Source: Ursus arctos (Eukaryota; Chordata; Mammalia; Carnivora; Ursidae). From it: 64,000 bases of DNA. The notes beneath the pieces are model-generated. The model saw only the letters and a program-made list of their open reading frames with translations. It was not told where the DNA came from and did no database searches. Each line of letters begins with the position of its first letter. Position 1 is the first letter of the stretch. The DNA lies in NCBI RefSeq assembly GCF_023065955.2, contig NW_026622808.1, forward strand, positions 34,794,475 to 34,858,474, given 5' to 3'. Below, one piece after another: positions 38,031 to 50,720 of this stretch. The position numbers were made by a program, and so were the translations under genes.

Positions 38031-39201
38031 TGTTGCCTCCTCTTACGTCATTATAAAAGGAGGTTTCTGGTTTGTTTTCGGGATCCATGAAACAGCTGTT
38101 TCCTTCAAAATGCTCCAGTTGCCACAGGGTTCCAGGCCCACTGGGGTGGCTGGACCAAGCCCAGGGGTCTGTGCGGGTGCCTTTCTCCTGCACTGGTAAG
38201 ACCCCTTCCAGGAGCGACCGTCGCTCCTTCATTCCTGGGGCTCAAGGGCACATCCTGGGTCCTGTGCTGGTTTTCTGGGCTCAAGGCCACCCAAGGCCAC
38301 CTGCTCTCTGCTGTGCCCCCCTCCTTTCCCATGGCAGATGCTCCAGGATCCAGGTGCAGACCCCAGTGGAGTACACACTTGGCCGGGAGAGTCCACATGA
38401 GAAAGTGGCTGAGAGGTGTCAGCCCCAGAGGCCCCCCACCGGAAATCCCAACAGCTGCCTGGCTCGCAGGTCCTGGGCACTGGGCCCTGACCCCAGGCTG
38501 GCCGTGGCCGTGTCAGGTGTCCAGAGGAGTTGCGGGAGGTGATGGCTAGAGCCAGGGGCAGTCCGCCCGTGGTTATGGGTGCTGTTGACACCTCCTGGGC
38601 TGCCAAGGCCGACAGGGGCCAGGGGTGGGGGGAGGGGTCCTGCCCTGGCCTGGAGAGTTTGAGGAGAGATGGCCTCTGTCTGAGGGTGGAGGCGGGCCCT
38701 GTTCCTGAGGGTCTGAGGGAGGAGTCAGGTCCCGTACTGAGGGTTTGGGAAAGGAAGCACAGTCCTATCCTAGGCTGAGAGAGACCTGGCGTTGCCTGAG
38801 AAATCTGAGGAGGGGGAGAGACCTCTAGTCTTGGGGTCTAGTAGAGGGGATATATATTTCCTAGCGGCTGGTGGGGATTGGGGTATGGGGGGTTGTCCCA
38901 GTCTCACAGGAGGGAAGGCTGCCTGCCATCTGGGCTGGCGGGGGGAGCTCTGGACCTGCCTCCCCCTGTCCCCAGTCAGCCGGCAGGCAGGTGGCTCTGC
39001 ATTTCCCCAGTGTTTCTCCTAAGCCGCTGAAAGGACATGGCTCTGCAGGACAAGGCAGGGGCCCTCTGGCCTCGGGCTGACCACACCAACAGCCCCAGGG
39101 CTTCCCTTCACCACCCACGCAAGAAAGGAGATGGACTAGCCCTGCCTGGATTTTCCTGCCCCGAGGGAGGGTCTCTACCTCTGCCCTTAGAGAACTGGTT
39201 C

Positions 39202-39220
39202 GGGGGGGGGGGGGGGGGGG
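39202..39220 (+). repeat. Poly(G) run
   Basis: Nineteen consecutive G. It could form a G-quadruplex, and assembly length is unreliable here. Confidence 0.9.
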
Positions 39221-40009
39221 AGCCTTTCCCAGGATGGGCCCCACTGCTCGCTCATCGCCACGCACCCTCAGCTCTCCTAATGCCCACGTGCTTACTCGCC
39301 TGGAACTGCCTCCCCAGGCAGTCTTCCTGGATTAATAGAGATGACTCCCACACCAGGCCTGGAGTGTCCCTGCCCTGCCCGCCCTGTCTCCTTAGAGCCC
39401 CAGCTAGCAGAGCCTGACCTTCTAAAGGCTTTGGGCCTCCGTTTCTCCTCTCCCATTTCCCTCTCAATGCTCCTTCCCTCCTGGCTCTGTCCTAGACCCC
39501 AGGCCTCTGGTTTGCTGACCAAACCAGCCCCTCCGCCACACCAGCTCTGGGGGCTGCTCCCATCTCAGCTGTCCCTGCTGCTCTGCCTGGGCTCCGGCGG
39601 CCCCCTCTTTGCTCAGTCTCCTCCCTGTGTCTCTGTCCCTTCTGTCTGCATTTCTCTTTGTCCTTTGCTGACTCAGACATGACTTCGTCTCAGTGTCCAT
39701 TTCTGGCTCTCTCTCCCTGTCTGGCTCTCTCCCATCCGGTCTCAGGTAGCTCAGCCTTCCTGCCACCGTTGCTCTGGGACCCTGTCCTGGTAGCATCTTG
39801 TCTCCCCACCTGGCCGGGATGCCTGCTGAGACATCTGCTCCTACATCCACTTGCTGGGCCCCAGGAAGAGCTCAGACAGCACTTGTGGTCTCGGCTCTGG
39901 CCCAGCTCCAGGGGAGTGGCTGTGATTCCCAGAAGGCAGCAGGGAAAGAGAGACCAGAGGGCCGTGTGCTTGCCTGTCCCTCGGAGGACCCCCCTCTGTT
40001 CAGGCCACT

Positions 40010-40220
40010 GGCCGTGATCTGTGCCCAGGATCCCGACTTCCTGCACTACTTACGGCTGTGTGACCCCGGGCGCGCTCCGAGCTTCAGTTTCCTCTTTCCC
40101 AGGGCCAACGGGGCCTGCTGCGGCAGGTGCCATGCGATGACATGTCGGCGCACTTGGCAGGTATTTGGCACTGTGCCCGGCACGTAGTAGTACTGATAGA
40201 GTCCTCATTACCGTTACTGT
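40010..40220 (+). repeat. MIR SINE relic, near full length
   Basis: 'cactacttacggctgtgtgaccccggg', 'gagcttcagtttcctctttcc', 'ggcactgtgcccggcacgtagtag' in MIR order. Confidence 0.7.
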
Positions 40221-40425
40221 GACTGTAATGGGTCCCCTGGGTCTCCAGAGCCATGACGGGTGGAGTGGGGGATGGGCTGAACCTCTGCTGCTTGAAATGT
40301 CCCGTGTCCATCCTGAGTCCCCCACCCGTCCCTTCCTCAGGGGGACAGAAAAATCCCCCCACACACACCTGGGATCTTCCTGTCCTCAGAGTCGGTCTGA
40401 ATTGCACACCATGGTGTTCACCAAA

Positions 40426-40503
40426 TTAATTACTGCCGGCTTGGGGATATACTTTTTTAAGAAGACATTTTCCAGGGGGAGAAACACGCAGGAGCTATAA
40501 TTA
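40426..40503. promoter_or_regulatory. AT-rich patch with two TAATTA sites
   Basis: TTAATTA at 40426-40432 and TAATTA at 40498-40503 bracket a non-repetitive AT-rich segment in GC-rich surroundings. It is a possible conserved non-coding element. Confidence 0.3.
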
Positions 40504-42057
40504 GTTGGAAAAAGGAAAGAAGAGCGGCGCGTGTGAGTCACCAGCCCCAGTGACAGACTGCTAGAGCTGAGCAGAAGTTTCGGGAGAAGCCGCTGCGTGT
40601 GGGTGAGCTGGGGACGGGGTGCAGGCAGGCTGGGGTCCTCAGGCACGAGGCACGTCCACCTGTCACTCCAAAGTCTTTCTGCTCTACCCCCCAGACTTGT
40701 CACCCATCGCCTTACGCCAGTCCCAGCTTCTCAGCTCCCCTGCAGCTCCTGGGGCTTCTGCCCCCCTCATCCCAAGGCCACTGCCAGTCCCTGCTGACAC
40801 GGACCTGGGCAGAGACCCTGCCGCTCGGGTGAGGAGGGAGACACCGTAGAGGGTCTGAGCTGCCCGGGGTTTGGAATCCATCTAGTCCAGCTTCTCATTC
40901 ATTCATCAAATGCTGAAATACTGCTTGTGCCTGGCCTACGGACAAGCAAACTGAGGCCCAAGCTACACAGCTGTGACAGCTGTGCGTGGAGCAGCCTCTC
41001 CGCCTGTCCTGCCACATCAACTGTGCCAAGCCAGACCCTGGGCAGGGCCATGCCCACGCCTACTCTCCTGGGGCCAGTAGTCCAGTACGGGAGGCAACCA
41101 GGCACCTGCAAGGCAAACGCCCAGTGCCATAAAGTGGAGGCATGGGGCTGCGGGAGCCCGGAGGTGGCTCTTGATCCAGGCTGGTGGTCACAGAGGGCTT
41201 CACGGGGGAGGAGGTGAAAAGTCTTCAAAGGCTAGAAACGGCACTACGGCCCATCATGGCTGGAGGAGCCATAAGTGACTCTGTGGCTGGGCTCGGAGCA
41301 GCAGGTGGTGAGGGGGTGCTGGGGGTGAGGCCTCTGAGCCAGGTCATTCTGGTGCCCATCCCCCATGTTTCTTCTGAGCAGCCAAAAAAGGGGTATGACC
41401 TGCGGGGTGCCCCTGTGGCACTGTGTACCACGTGGCCCTGGTCCTTGGGGGCCCTCTGCTAACTCTTTGTGGTATCTGGGACCCACTGACCCAAGGTTAA
41501 CCGTGTCTGAGCAGTCAGTGGCCAAGGAGACGGCACCCAGGTCTCTCTCTCCCTCTCCCTGGCTGAGGGCTGGCTACCCAGTTCTCTAGGGTCCCTGGAC
41601 CAGGCCTCAGGGGGTACACTAGAGCAGCGTGGCCTGTGCCTGAGAGCAGGGGCCCCAGTCTCCAGTGAGAGGACACTTCCTCCCCTGGGAGAGTATGGCA
41701 TCATCCAGCACACAGAGAGCTCCCTCCTAACCCCAGACCAAATTAGCCTTCCAAATTACAGGCTGCATATCCTCCAAATTGAGGATTGGGTGGGAGAACA
41801 GAGGCCCAGCTCTCCTTCCCACTTCCTGCTCACCGAGGGCTCTCAGTTGGTCCATCCACAAATAACAGGACCACGTTAGGAAACAATTCTGGACGCACAC
41901 ACTCTCCCACCCCAGGGTGCAGGAATCCCTAGGTTCCAGGCCCTGGACCAACATCCAGGCTCAGGACAAGCCTGTGTTCTCCTGGGGGTTGACAATGAGC
42001 TTAGAAGCAGGACATCTAGTCAAGGCCAGGTCAGAGTTCTGAGGATATTTGGGGGGT

Positions 42058-42360
42058 TACTCATTCATTCATTCAACACTTTCTGGAAACATTCCCTGTG
42101 CCAGGCATAGTGCTGGGCCCTAAGACGCTGAGTGGCATGGGGCTGACAGACATGTGACCAGGCAGGCATGGGACAGAATGAACAGGCTTGTGGGGGGGGG
42201 TGCGCAGTGGCTGTGGGAACCCCTGATGGGGTCAGGGAGAGCTTCCTAGAGGAAAGGGGTATGTAAGCTGGATCTCTCCTTAGCCAGGGGAAAAGATGGG
42301 GGACAGTTCCAGAAGGAAGAACATCAAGTAAGTGCAAAGGCCTGGAATAGAGCGAGGGGG
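42058..42360 (+). repeat. L2 LINE relic
   Basis: 'ctcattcattcattcaacactttctgg', 'cctgtgccaggcatagtgctggg', 'gggagagcttcctagagg', 'aagtgcaaaggcctggaatagag' follow the L2-derived order. Confidence 0.7.
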
Positions 42361-42699
42361 TGGCCTCGAGAAGTGCGTGGGGGCCCTGGGCTCTTCCGAC
42401 TCCAGGCTCTTGTCAGCCATGTTGGGCGAGTGGATTTCATCAGCTGTGCAAGGGAAGAGGAAGTCTGGGAGCAGGAGTGAGGAGGAGGATGGGGGCGTGT
42501 GTGCAGAAGCAGAGCTGGACCCCTAGTCCCAGCCTGAGCGCTCCTGGTAGGTAGAAAGGGGACTGGGGGGTCTCTGGGACCTCCCACACTGGCCTCCCTC
42601 AGACCCCTTCCAGACGGCCTCAGGCCTTTGGAGAAAGAATCCAGTTTGCTACAAGGAAAACACGGGAGCATGACCATATTTCTTTGTGTCCTAAAATTA

Positions 42700-42800
42700 G
42701 GTGACTTTCTATGTTTTTCCTAATTGGTTTGGGATTTTTCATGTTTTTGCTTTAGAAGAAAATTATTGTAGATGCTGAGAATAAATGCAATTATTGTGTG
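42700..42800. promoter_or_regulatory. AT-rich island with repeated AATTATTGT
   Basis: A 100-bp AT-rich patch contains CCTAATTGG (42719-42727) and two copies of AATTATTGT (42761-42769 and 42789-42797), which resemble SOX/homeodomain composite sites. No repeat family is recognised. Confidence 0.3.
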
Positions 42801-43002
42801 GTGCTGAGCGAACAGAGTGAGAACACCGCCCTGAGCTCGCCCACTTTTGGGTCACAGAAGAGGCAAGTGAGCCAGGGACACGGAGGGACGGCAGGACCAG
42901 GCCACACAGCTGCCCCACCTCAGCTCTTGTTCCCCAGGAGAAGGAGGGGGTGGGGTAGCTTCGAGGGTTCGGTGGAGCAGAGGACGCTTGGCGGGGTTTT
43001 CT

Positions 43003-43212
43003 TTTCTTTTCTTTTTTTTTTTTTTGAGATTTTATTTATTTATTCGACAGAGATAGAGACAGCCAGCGAGAGAGGGAACACAAGCAGGGGGAGTGGGAGA
43101 GGAAGAAGCAGGCTCATAGCGGAGGAGCCTGATGTGGGGCTCAATCCCACAACGCCAGGATCACGCCCTGAGCCGAAGGCAGACGTTTAACCGCTGTGCC
43201 ACCCAGGCGCCC
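43003..43212 (-). mobile_element. Young SINEC, 'CACAGCGGTTAA' subfamily
   Basis: Reverse orientation: T-rich tail, 'gattttatttatttattcgacagagatagagacagccagcgagag', body, and head 'taaccgctgtgccacccaggcgcc'. A 16-bp target-site duplication CTTGG(C/A)GGGGTTTTCT with one mismatch occurs at 42987-43002 and 43213-43228. Confidence 0.95.
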
Positions 43213-44009
43213 CTTGGAGGGGTTTTCTCACAGCAGGAGAGGAGGAGACGACCTGGGAGTTCCCTCAGCTTCTGGACTTGCTTGCACACCGCTTGGGACA
43301 GAGAGCTCACTGCTTCGCGGCTGCCTCTGGTGAATTCGGCCAGCTGCAGCTCCTTGGCGGTTCTCCTGAGTAGCTTCCAGCTCCCACTCAAAGTTCTCTG
43401 CATCCTAACCTCTGCCCGGCCCTCACCCTCTCGTCTTCACCCCTGCCTGAGGTGAGGCCGGGGCCAGGGGGGACTCCATGGGCAGGGCCCCGGGCTTCTG
43501 TAGGCTGCGTGGCGCTGGATCTGGTCTGTCCTGAGCGGGTGGCACCTGCGATTCTGGGCCTGGTGGCGAGGAGGGTTTCCAGCCTAGAGCCTCCCTAGCT
43601 GCCAGCCGGCATGGGAACATGGAGAGAGGCACACGGTCGGCTTCCTGGATGCCTGGCCTGTTATCCAGCACATTCTGAATGGCCCAACCTGGCCTGGCTG
43701 AGGATGTGGGCCAGTGGGTAGAGGAAGGCCCCGACAGACCGTTCTAGGGGCACGGAGGGACGGACGGGCCGTGCGCCAGATCGGTGCACTCCCTCACTCG
43801 GCAGACTTCTGCGTCTCGTCCCGGGATGGCTGCTGGGCCCTCAGAACGGAATTAGTCACACACCTGAGCCCTGCCCTCAGAAGCCCACGGTCTGGACAGG
43901 CAAGGGGGTGAAAACAGACCACAATAAAAAGCCCGCATCGCCGGCCCTACCAGCAAAATCAGCTCTAGACTTTGGGGAGCAAAATCCTACATAATCCAAC
44001 TTCCACCCA

Positions 44010-44560
44010 GCGGCCAGAGAGGGACCTCTAAGTCACCTCTGGCCTCCTGCTCCCTGTGCTTGAGCTGCCATGGCTCCCAGTCGCTGGCCCCGAGGCCCTG
44101 TGTGCTCTCTGCTCCCTCCACCCTCCAGCCTCTCCTGGAGCTCAACCCGACCCAAAGCACTGAACACTCTCAGGTTTTAAGGGTCTCCCTGACCCTCTGA
44201 CCTTTGCCCAGGTTGTTCTGTCTGCCCTGAAATTGTCCTCTCCCATTCACTTGCTAACTCCTACTCACTCTCCAGAGTCAGCTTCTCAGCCCTCTTCCCT
44301 GGGCAGCTTTCCCGGCTTCCAGACCACGACAGACCTCCGGTGCCTGTCCCTGCAGCCCCCTGCACTGCTCTTGGAGCACTCATGGAAACTTCCATCAGAT
44401 CTTTAATCGTGTGCTTATTCGGTTGGCATCTGCCCCCATCGTGGAGAGCAAGAGGGGCTGGTTTCTCTTGGTCACTGCTGTATCCCATTGCCTCATCCCC
44501 AGATGAGCCCAGACCCCATGCTTAATCCATACATGCCGAGCGGTGAATAAATGGATGTCA
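44010..44560 (+). repeat. L2 LINE relic, long
   Basis: Ordered L2 3' landmarks: 'tggcctcctgctccctgtgcttgagc', 'tgacctttgcccaggttgttctgtctgccctg', 'cactctccagagtcagcttctcagcc', 'tcactgctgtatcccattgcctc', 'gtgaataaatggatg'. Confidence 0.75.
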
Positions 44561-45749
44561 AAACCAGTGTTTCTAGTAATAGCCATTTAAGTTCAGGCAC
44601 ACAGGGGCTGGTAAGATTGAAAATGCATATGCTGGACTTTGCAAAGATGGTTACACTGGCTTCTGAAATGTAACCAACCCCTGGCCCGCCCGGGACCGCC
44701 GCCTGCCTGTGGCTGGTTCCCAGCAGCCTTGAAGTTAACAGCAGCAGCTATGACGCCGGCCGCGTGCTGGGAGCGACCTCAGCACCAAGTAAGTACAGAA
44801 TGTTTTTTCAATGAAACATTATATTTGGATGCAAGAACCTAGGGTATCAAAGACTCATGCGAAGCCAAGATTCATTCATCAACATATTTCTTCGGCACCC
44901 ACTACGTGCCAAGGGTTGGCTGAGCACTGAGGATTTGGCGGTGGACAGACAGACCTGCCTTTGCCTCAGCCTGAAGCCAGGAGCAAAAGCGGGATCGGCG
45001 GACCTCACCTCTGGCCCTCTGACCAAGGGAAGGGAAGACAGTTCCTCCCACGGGATGTGCCATCTCTGAGCATAGCTGCTGTCTGCAAGGCAGCACAGAC
45101 TGACCCTGTCCTGCGGGGCCCTGAAAGGCCCAGGCCAGCCTGGAACCCTGGAGACTCCAGTCCTTTCGCTGGAGGCCTGGGGCAGTTGGCCTCACAATCT
45201 CGGGCCAGTGTTCAAGCAGCAGCGAGAGCTGGAATGGGCCAGTGGACCCCACAGAGGCAGGCTCACCACCTTCCCCTTCCCCAGGACACCACTTCACGGC
45301 CTGTGTGCGGGATCCAGCCCCCCATCGGCTTCTGCCAAGGGTCACATAAGGGGCATGAACAGGTCACGGCTCCAAGCAGCCCCTCCCTGCTGCCGGGTCA
45401 TGGCTCAGTGGGTCTTGCTGTATATGTGTGTATCCGGGTAGGGGACGCGCAGGGGACAGAGAGGGCTCTGGAAGAATAAGGCCTTGCCTTCCCCTCCCCG
45501 CTCCCAAGACAGGGCCTTGTCTTCTGCTTCAGGCCAGAGGTCCCAAGGGCCTTAACCAGGAAGATGACTCCAAACGAGACCAGAGCCCCCATTCCCTACC
45601 TGCCAAGACTCTGGGGTCAGTGGCCTGGAATCTTCCGCCGCCGTGCTGACGTGCTGCGGCTCCAGTCCTCACCCAGCTGTGCCCTGCCCAAGCAGGGAGG
45701 GCTCTGAAGGACACAGACAGCTCTTCCTCCGTCAGGACAGTGGGGCCAT

Positions 45750-45822
45750 TTATCAGGGAGATAAGCAGTAGCCAGAGGGCAGAGTTGGCGGAAGGAGCTG
45801 TCTGGGGGAGATAACCTGCGGT
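45750..45822. promoter_or_regulatory. GATA inverted repeat with third GATA and RUNX motifs
   Basis: TTATC-AGGGA-GATAA (45750-45764) is an inverted pair of GATA sites. A further AGATAA is at 45809-45814 and the RUNX core TGCGGT is at 45817-45822. Such spacing is typical of haematopoietic enhancers; function is inferred. Confidence 0.4.
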
Positions 45823-46139
45823 CACTCAGAGGGCACGGGAGGGCTTCTGTCCCCAACGTCGGGCCAGCCAGGCCCTGCCCCAGACCCTGCTCAGACACCT
45901 GACCCTAAACCTGCTGGCCTGGGACATCTGACTGTCTTGCCTCATGGAAAAACCCGCTGTCCTCCAAGAACAAGAGCTCGTGCTTCAGTCAGGCATGGAG
46001 TACGTCTCCTCTTCCTATTCTGAACCACGGCAGGGCCCCTATGATTCTGCCTCACCTGATTTCAGGCGGGGAAACTGAGGCGGGGCTGGGGCTTTGGGCT
46101 GCTCCTGTCCCGCCCCTGCCCTCGGCCCTCCTGCACAGG

Positions 46140-46330
46140 GTGGGAGGGGAAATCCACACGGCATTGTGTGAGCGAGCACTTACCATGTCCCGGGTGCCTT
46201 CGTGCGTGGCCTCTGTCCTGTCTCCTGTCCCCTGGGGACCAGGCATTGCCTCATCCGCCTTGTCCAGATGGAAGCAATGACCAGAGAGTGAGGTCACCAA
46301 CCCAAGGCTGAACCACTGGAAATGGCTCAA
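46140..46330 (-). repeat. MIR SINE relic
   Basis: 'gagcgagcacttaccatgtcccgggtg' and 'ccagatggaagcaatgaccagagagtgaggtcaccaac' follow the reverse MIR order. Confidence 0.5.
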
Positions 46331-47688
46331 TTAGGGCCAAACCTGGGGCTCTCAGAGCCGCTTCCAGAGCCTGAGCTGGCCTTGAACAGCACGGCTGCCC
46401 GGAGGGGCCTTGGGGGCCTGGGCAGAGGCCAGCACCGACCCTCTGCGTAGAGATCAGCTCTGGGATCCCTCTGCCCAGCTAAAATCTGACACCCCGAAAC
46501 TGTCAGAATTTTCCGAGGCTGCTCTTCTTACCCCAACTCCCTACCTTGGCGCTCAGTAGGGCTCAGTAAATATTTCTGAAACTAGTAAGTCAAAAACTAG
46601 CTGCTGCAGGAGGACCAATAGCGACGTTTCCCCCCTTCGTGAACTCCTGCGGTTGGGCAGGCCCATACCGGGGGCTGTACACACTGGTCCTGATATGTCC
46701 CCGCCTGGGACATGCCTGCCCATCACCTGCTGGATCAGAAAAGATGGGGTCACCCTTAGGAACCAAGACGAGCCCAGGCCTTGGATTGCAGAGATGGGGA
46801 GGAGGAGGAAGAGGAGGAAGGAGGAGCAGACCCTTCTCCTGGGCTGGGGGTTGCAACCATCATCACGCCCCGTGTGGGCACCTCGGCAGCCCTGCAGCCC
46901 TCGCCAGCGGGGGCTCTACGGGCTGGGGTTTTCAGCATGTTGGAGGGACCGGGCTGGTCTGGGAACGTACCCTGGCTCTCCTCTCTCGGCCCCAGTGTTC
47001 TGGGCAGTGATTTGATCCAGAGCTGCAGAGGCTTTTCTGGAAAGTATTTTCTACATGAAGGGTTGAAGGGGGCGTGCTAGGGAGCCTTGGAATTCATCTG
47101 GCAGGCCCTGGGGTGGGGGGTGGCTTTTGAGAAGACTAGGGCCTTGTGGCCCTTGACCTCCTCCCAAGGTGGGGGCTTCCTGGGTCCCCTTTAGCCTGGG
47201 CCACATATGGTGCAGGGGAGGGTCCTGGGGGCTGGGGAGGTAGCCTGTGAACATGACAGTTGTGTAAAAAGGAGGCCACAGGGGACCCTGTTAGGGAGAG
47301 GAAGACGACAGACAGGCACAGCATTGCCAGCTTCACCCCCCAGCCCTTCAGGGGTCCCCCACATCCGGGGGAGGGGGCCTTCCTTCTGTCTGGCTTGGGG
47401 GCGTTGGAACTTCAGGTGTGGAAGGGCCTTCTCCCCTCTGACACTGATTGGGTCATCTCATGTCAACCCAAGGGGAGATAGAGGCCTCCAGTCCTCAGGA
47501 GAGAAGCACCAGTCTGCCCCTGGACCAGCAGAGATCAGCCCTGGGAGGCCTTCTCCAGAAAAATCCCCACCTTTGGAAGTAGCCCCAGTGGTTGTATGTG
47601 GGAAGAGGGGCAGGGGTTGGCCAACCCCACGCTGAGCTGGGCCAGCCCCTCAGGGGATAAGGCCAGGCATCTGACAATAATACTGATA

Positions 47689-47713
47689 ATAAACAAACAA
47701 ACAAACAAACACA
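47689..47713 (+). repeat. (AAAC)n microsatellite
   Basis: About six AAAC units following an AT-rich lead-in. Confidence 0.9.
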
Positions 47714-50559
47714 CACCCTGGGGAGTAGCACTGCTGAGCTCCCCATGTGCCCCAGTCACCGCTGAGCTGAGCTTCCCTGCCGCTCGCTCTCCCACTTCAT
47801 TTACATCTCAAGACCCGCCGCTTGTGAGGTCTGCACAATTACTCATCCCTGTTGCACAGATGAACATCCAAGGCCTAGGGGGGTTAAGCTCCTGGCCCAG
47901 AGTCACAGAGCATCAATAATCCTAAAGGCACATGGGTACACACACTCAAAGGGGCCATGACGCTTTTCCAGGGCACACTCCTGACAAGGGTTATCTGCCA
48001 TCTCGGAATCCTTAATGGGTGTGGGAGGGGGGCAATCCCTGGGGAACCCGCAATGTCCACCAATCAGGGTCATGCACAGGACCGGAGCTCAGTGAGGGGA
48101 ACGTGGAAGTTGGTGCAGGACGTCCAAGCCTGTCGTCGGGGGAAGCTAGGCGCTGTTGGCCCAGACAGACCCCATTCGTGTATGTATGTGTTACAAGCCC
48201 CAGGCTGGCACTGGGACACCGTCCTATATGCATGCTGGGGGGCACCCAGACAGGGCCCAAGGCCCACACCTCCTGGCGCCTCCGCATGCCTCTGCACACT
48301 AGGGCCGCTCACAGGGGACCCGCGAGTGCTCTCCCTCTCTCCTCCCCCGGCCCCCTCCCCTCTCGCTCTGGGTCCAGGTCCAGGGTGTGGAGTCCGGGCT
48401 GGGCTGGAGGGCTGGCCGTGGCTTTGCTCTTCCTCAGCAGCTTCTTGCCCCCTCTCCCCTTCTCCTCCTCTGCTTCTCTCTGGGCTGCTCCCGCCGCCCT
48501 CTCTCCTCTGAGAGGTTCTGAGTTCTCCTTGGTGGCACCAGCCACACAGGTGACACATCACTCTGCGTCAGGCACACACAGTCCTATCTCCCATCCTGGA
48601 GTCCCACACCGCCTCCGGGCAACCATCTGGGGTCAGGCTGACCTGTGGCGACTGCAGCCTCCTTCTAGCTACACTCCCGGCTGGGCTGGCCTCGATGTCC
48701 CCGTCCCCCTGTGGCAGCCCTGGGCCCGGGGGAGTTGTCGAGGATGGAATCTTCCCGAGGGTAGTCGTGCCCAGGGTGGGCGTGGAGGATGGGGAGGGTG
48801 TGAGCGTGGAGGGGCGACATGGAGGATGGGGTGAGGCAGGGGCAGGGCTGTGCCCCAGCAGGTAGGCCTCCCAGGGGCGGGTCATGGCCCCCTGTGCTTC
48901 TCCATCTCTGCCCCGAGCCCTGTGCCTGTCCCGCTGTTCCCTGCAGCCCTAGCACACAGAGGGGCAGGAAGCTAGGCAGCACCTGGTGCAGACTTCCTGT
49001 GGGCTTGGGCCAGTCAGGGCACCACGCCAGGCTCAGTTTCCCCATCTGTTAAATGGAGCAAGGTGATGATAGACTAAGGAGAAGGGAGAGGTCCTAGAGA
49101 TGTCCACCAGGAACCAGGGGGACAGCGAGCGACAGCCGCAGGCTTATCCAGAGCCAGGCCCTTACCCTCCCTGTCTCTCCAGCGACTTTGCTTCAGGACT
49201 ATCGCTCTCCTTTGCTGACAGACATGGAAACCTACTTGCCCAAGGCCACCCAGCTAGAGCATGCTGATGTGGGGCTTGGAACCAGTTACCACTGTGGCTG
49301 CATGGAGCCAGGGGCTGCCAGACACCGGCCCAGGATCAGGGCCGCTTGAACCTGTGCTGGCCAGAGGAGTCCCCAGGTGTCCAGCCTGGGCGTCTACCCC
49401 CCACCCCTCTGAGAGCAGTGCCGTGCCTCTGATTTCCACAAGGTGCTGGGAAACCCTCCGCCTCCCATGGAGCCTGCTGGGAACTGGCTCGGAATCCAGC
49501 CACGTCACTGTCCCAGCAGCAGCTCCCGAGGCCCAAGGCCCAACCCCCAGGCGTGTCCCTTCCATGCCTTTCCCCTGGTGTGTTGTCCTCCTTCCTCCTT
49601 TCTCTAGTGGAAGCTTGTCACCTCCTTCCAGGACCTCCCCGCAGAAGCTCCCCCAGGAGCCTCAGCAGGTCTGTACACCTTTTTCCATGCCCCAAATTCC
49701 ACCAGCGGGTGTACGGGGGCCTCTTGGGCGCCTGGTGCCAAGCCTGCTGGGGCTCCGGACTGTGACTGGCCAAGGGACCAGAGGGGATGCCACACCGTGG
49801 GAAGAGCAGGAGGGCTGGAGGCAGGTGGCTGCTGTGGGCCTGCTCTGAGCCTACGCAGAACACTCACTCGGCAGGATTTTGGGAAGAGAAGGCGAGGCTG
49901 GCCCTTAGCTTGGGGCTCCAGGCTGGAGCTGGTGCCTGTTCACGGCGGTCGCCCAGGTCCCCCATGTTGGCTGTTTCTCCCCTTGCTGGGAGGTGGCGCA
50001 AGGGGTCTCTTCTCGCTCCATGACTTCCCTGGGAGCTTGACCAGCTCCCTTGTGCAGGCTGGAGGGCTGTCTGTTCTCCTGAGCCAAAACTTGGGGGTGA
50101 GGCAGGGGCTGCAATGGTGCCCCAGGGGCAGCCTCTGTCTGGACCAGGCCCCATCCCTGGCCTCCTGGGATCTGCTTGCTTCCTCCTGAGCTGTGATCAT
50201 GCCTGTCTGTGCTTGGCCAGGCTGAGCTGGGCTAATGAGCAGTGAGGATGAGGGTCTCCTGACAGCAGGGCCTGGGGGCTCAGGGGGGACGCCCCCTAAC
50301 ACTAGACCCAGGACCTCGGCTCCTGCTCACACCACCTCCCTCCTGGGCAGTGTGGGAGGTTGTCTGGGGCCAGTCCCACCCTGGACTCTCAACAAGCTAG
50401 TCTAATAACGGCCCTTGCTTGGTCTGCCCTCTCCCTGTTCCTGTAGCCTGGACAGGCCCCACGCCCCTACCCCCTCATTCCTGCCCCTGCCCTCAGCCTG
50501 CCCTCTCAAGACTGCGTTCCCTCACATCCCCACACCCACCACTCCCCGAGAAGGGTGTG

Positions 50560-50720
50560 TCTCAGCCTTGCTGAGCCTCGGTTTCCTCATCTGTAAGATA
50601 GGGAGAACGACGCCCATCTCATGGGATTTTTGCGTCGCTGAAGTGAGACTGAGCGTGCATAATGCTTGGTGCAGGGCCTGTATAAAGCAAAGCCATGCTA
50701 CGGCGGAGTGTTCTCATGAT
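50560..50720 (+). repeat. MIR SINE relic
   Basis: 'gctgagcctcggtttcctcatctgtaagatagggagaacgac' and 'gcataatgcttggtgcagggcctg' are MIR core and tail. A second reverse MIR-like piece ('ccccattttcccgatgaggaatctagggc') follows at about 50770-50850. Confidence 0.7.

Noticed and set aside
38640..38840. Possible tandem repeat of 'ctgagggtctgagg' units
   Set aside because: Only two or three very loose copies; not distinguishable from GC-rich background by eye.
48019..48834. 271-residue open frame in the intergenic interval
   Set aside because: Pro/Ser/Gly/Arg-rich with no domain, and the opposite strand is equally open. Typical of GC-rich non-coding sequence.
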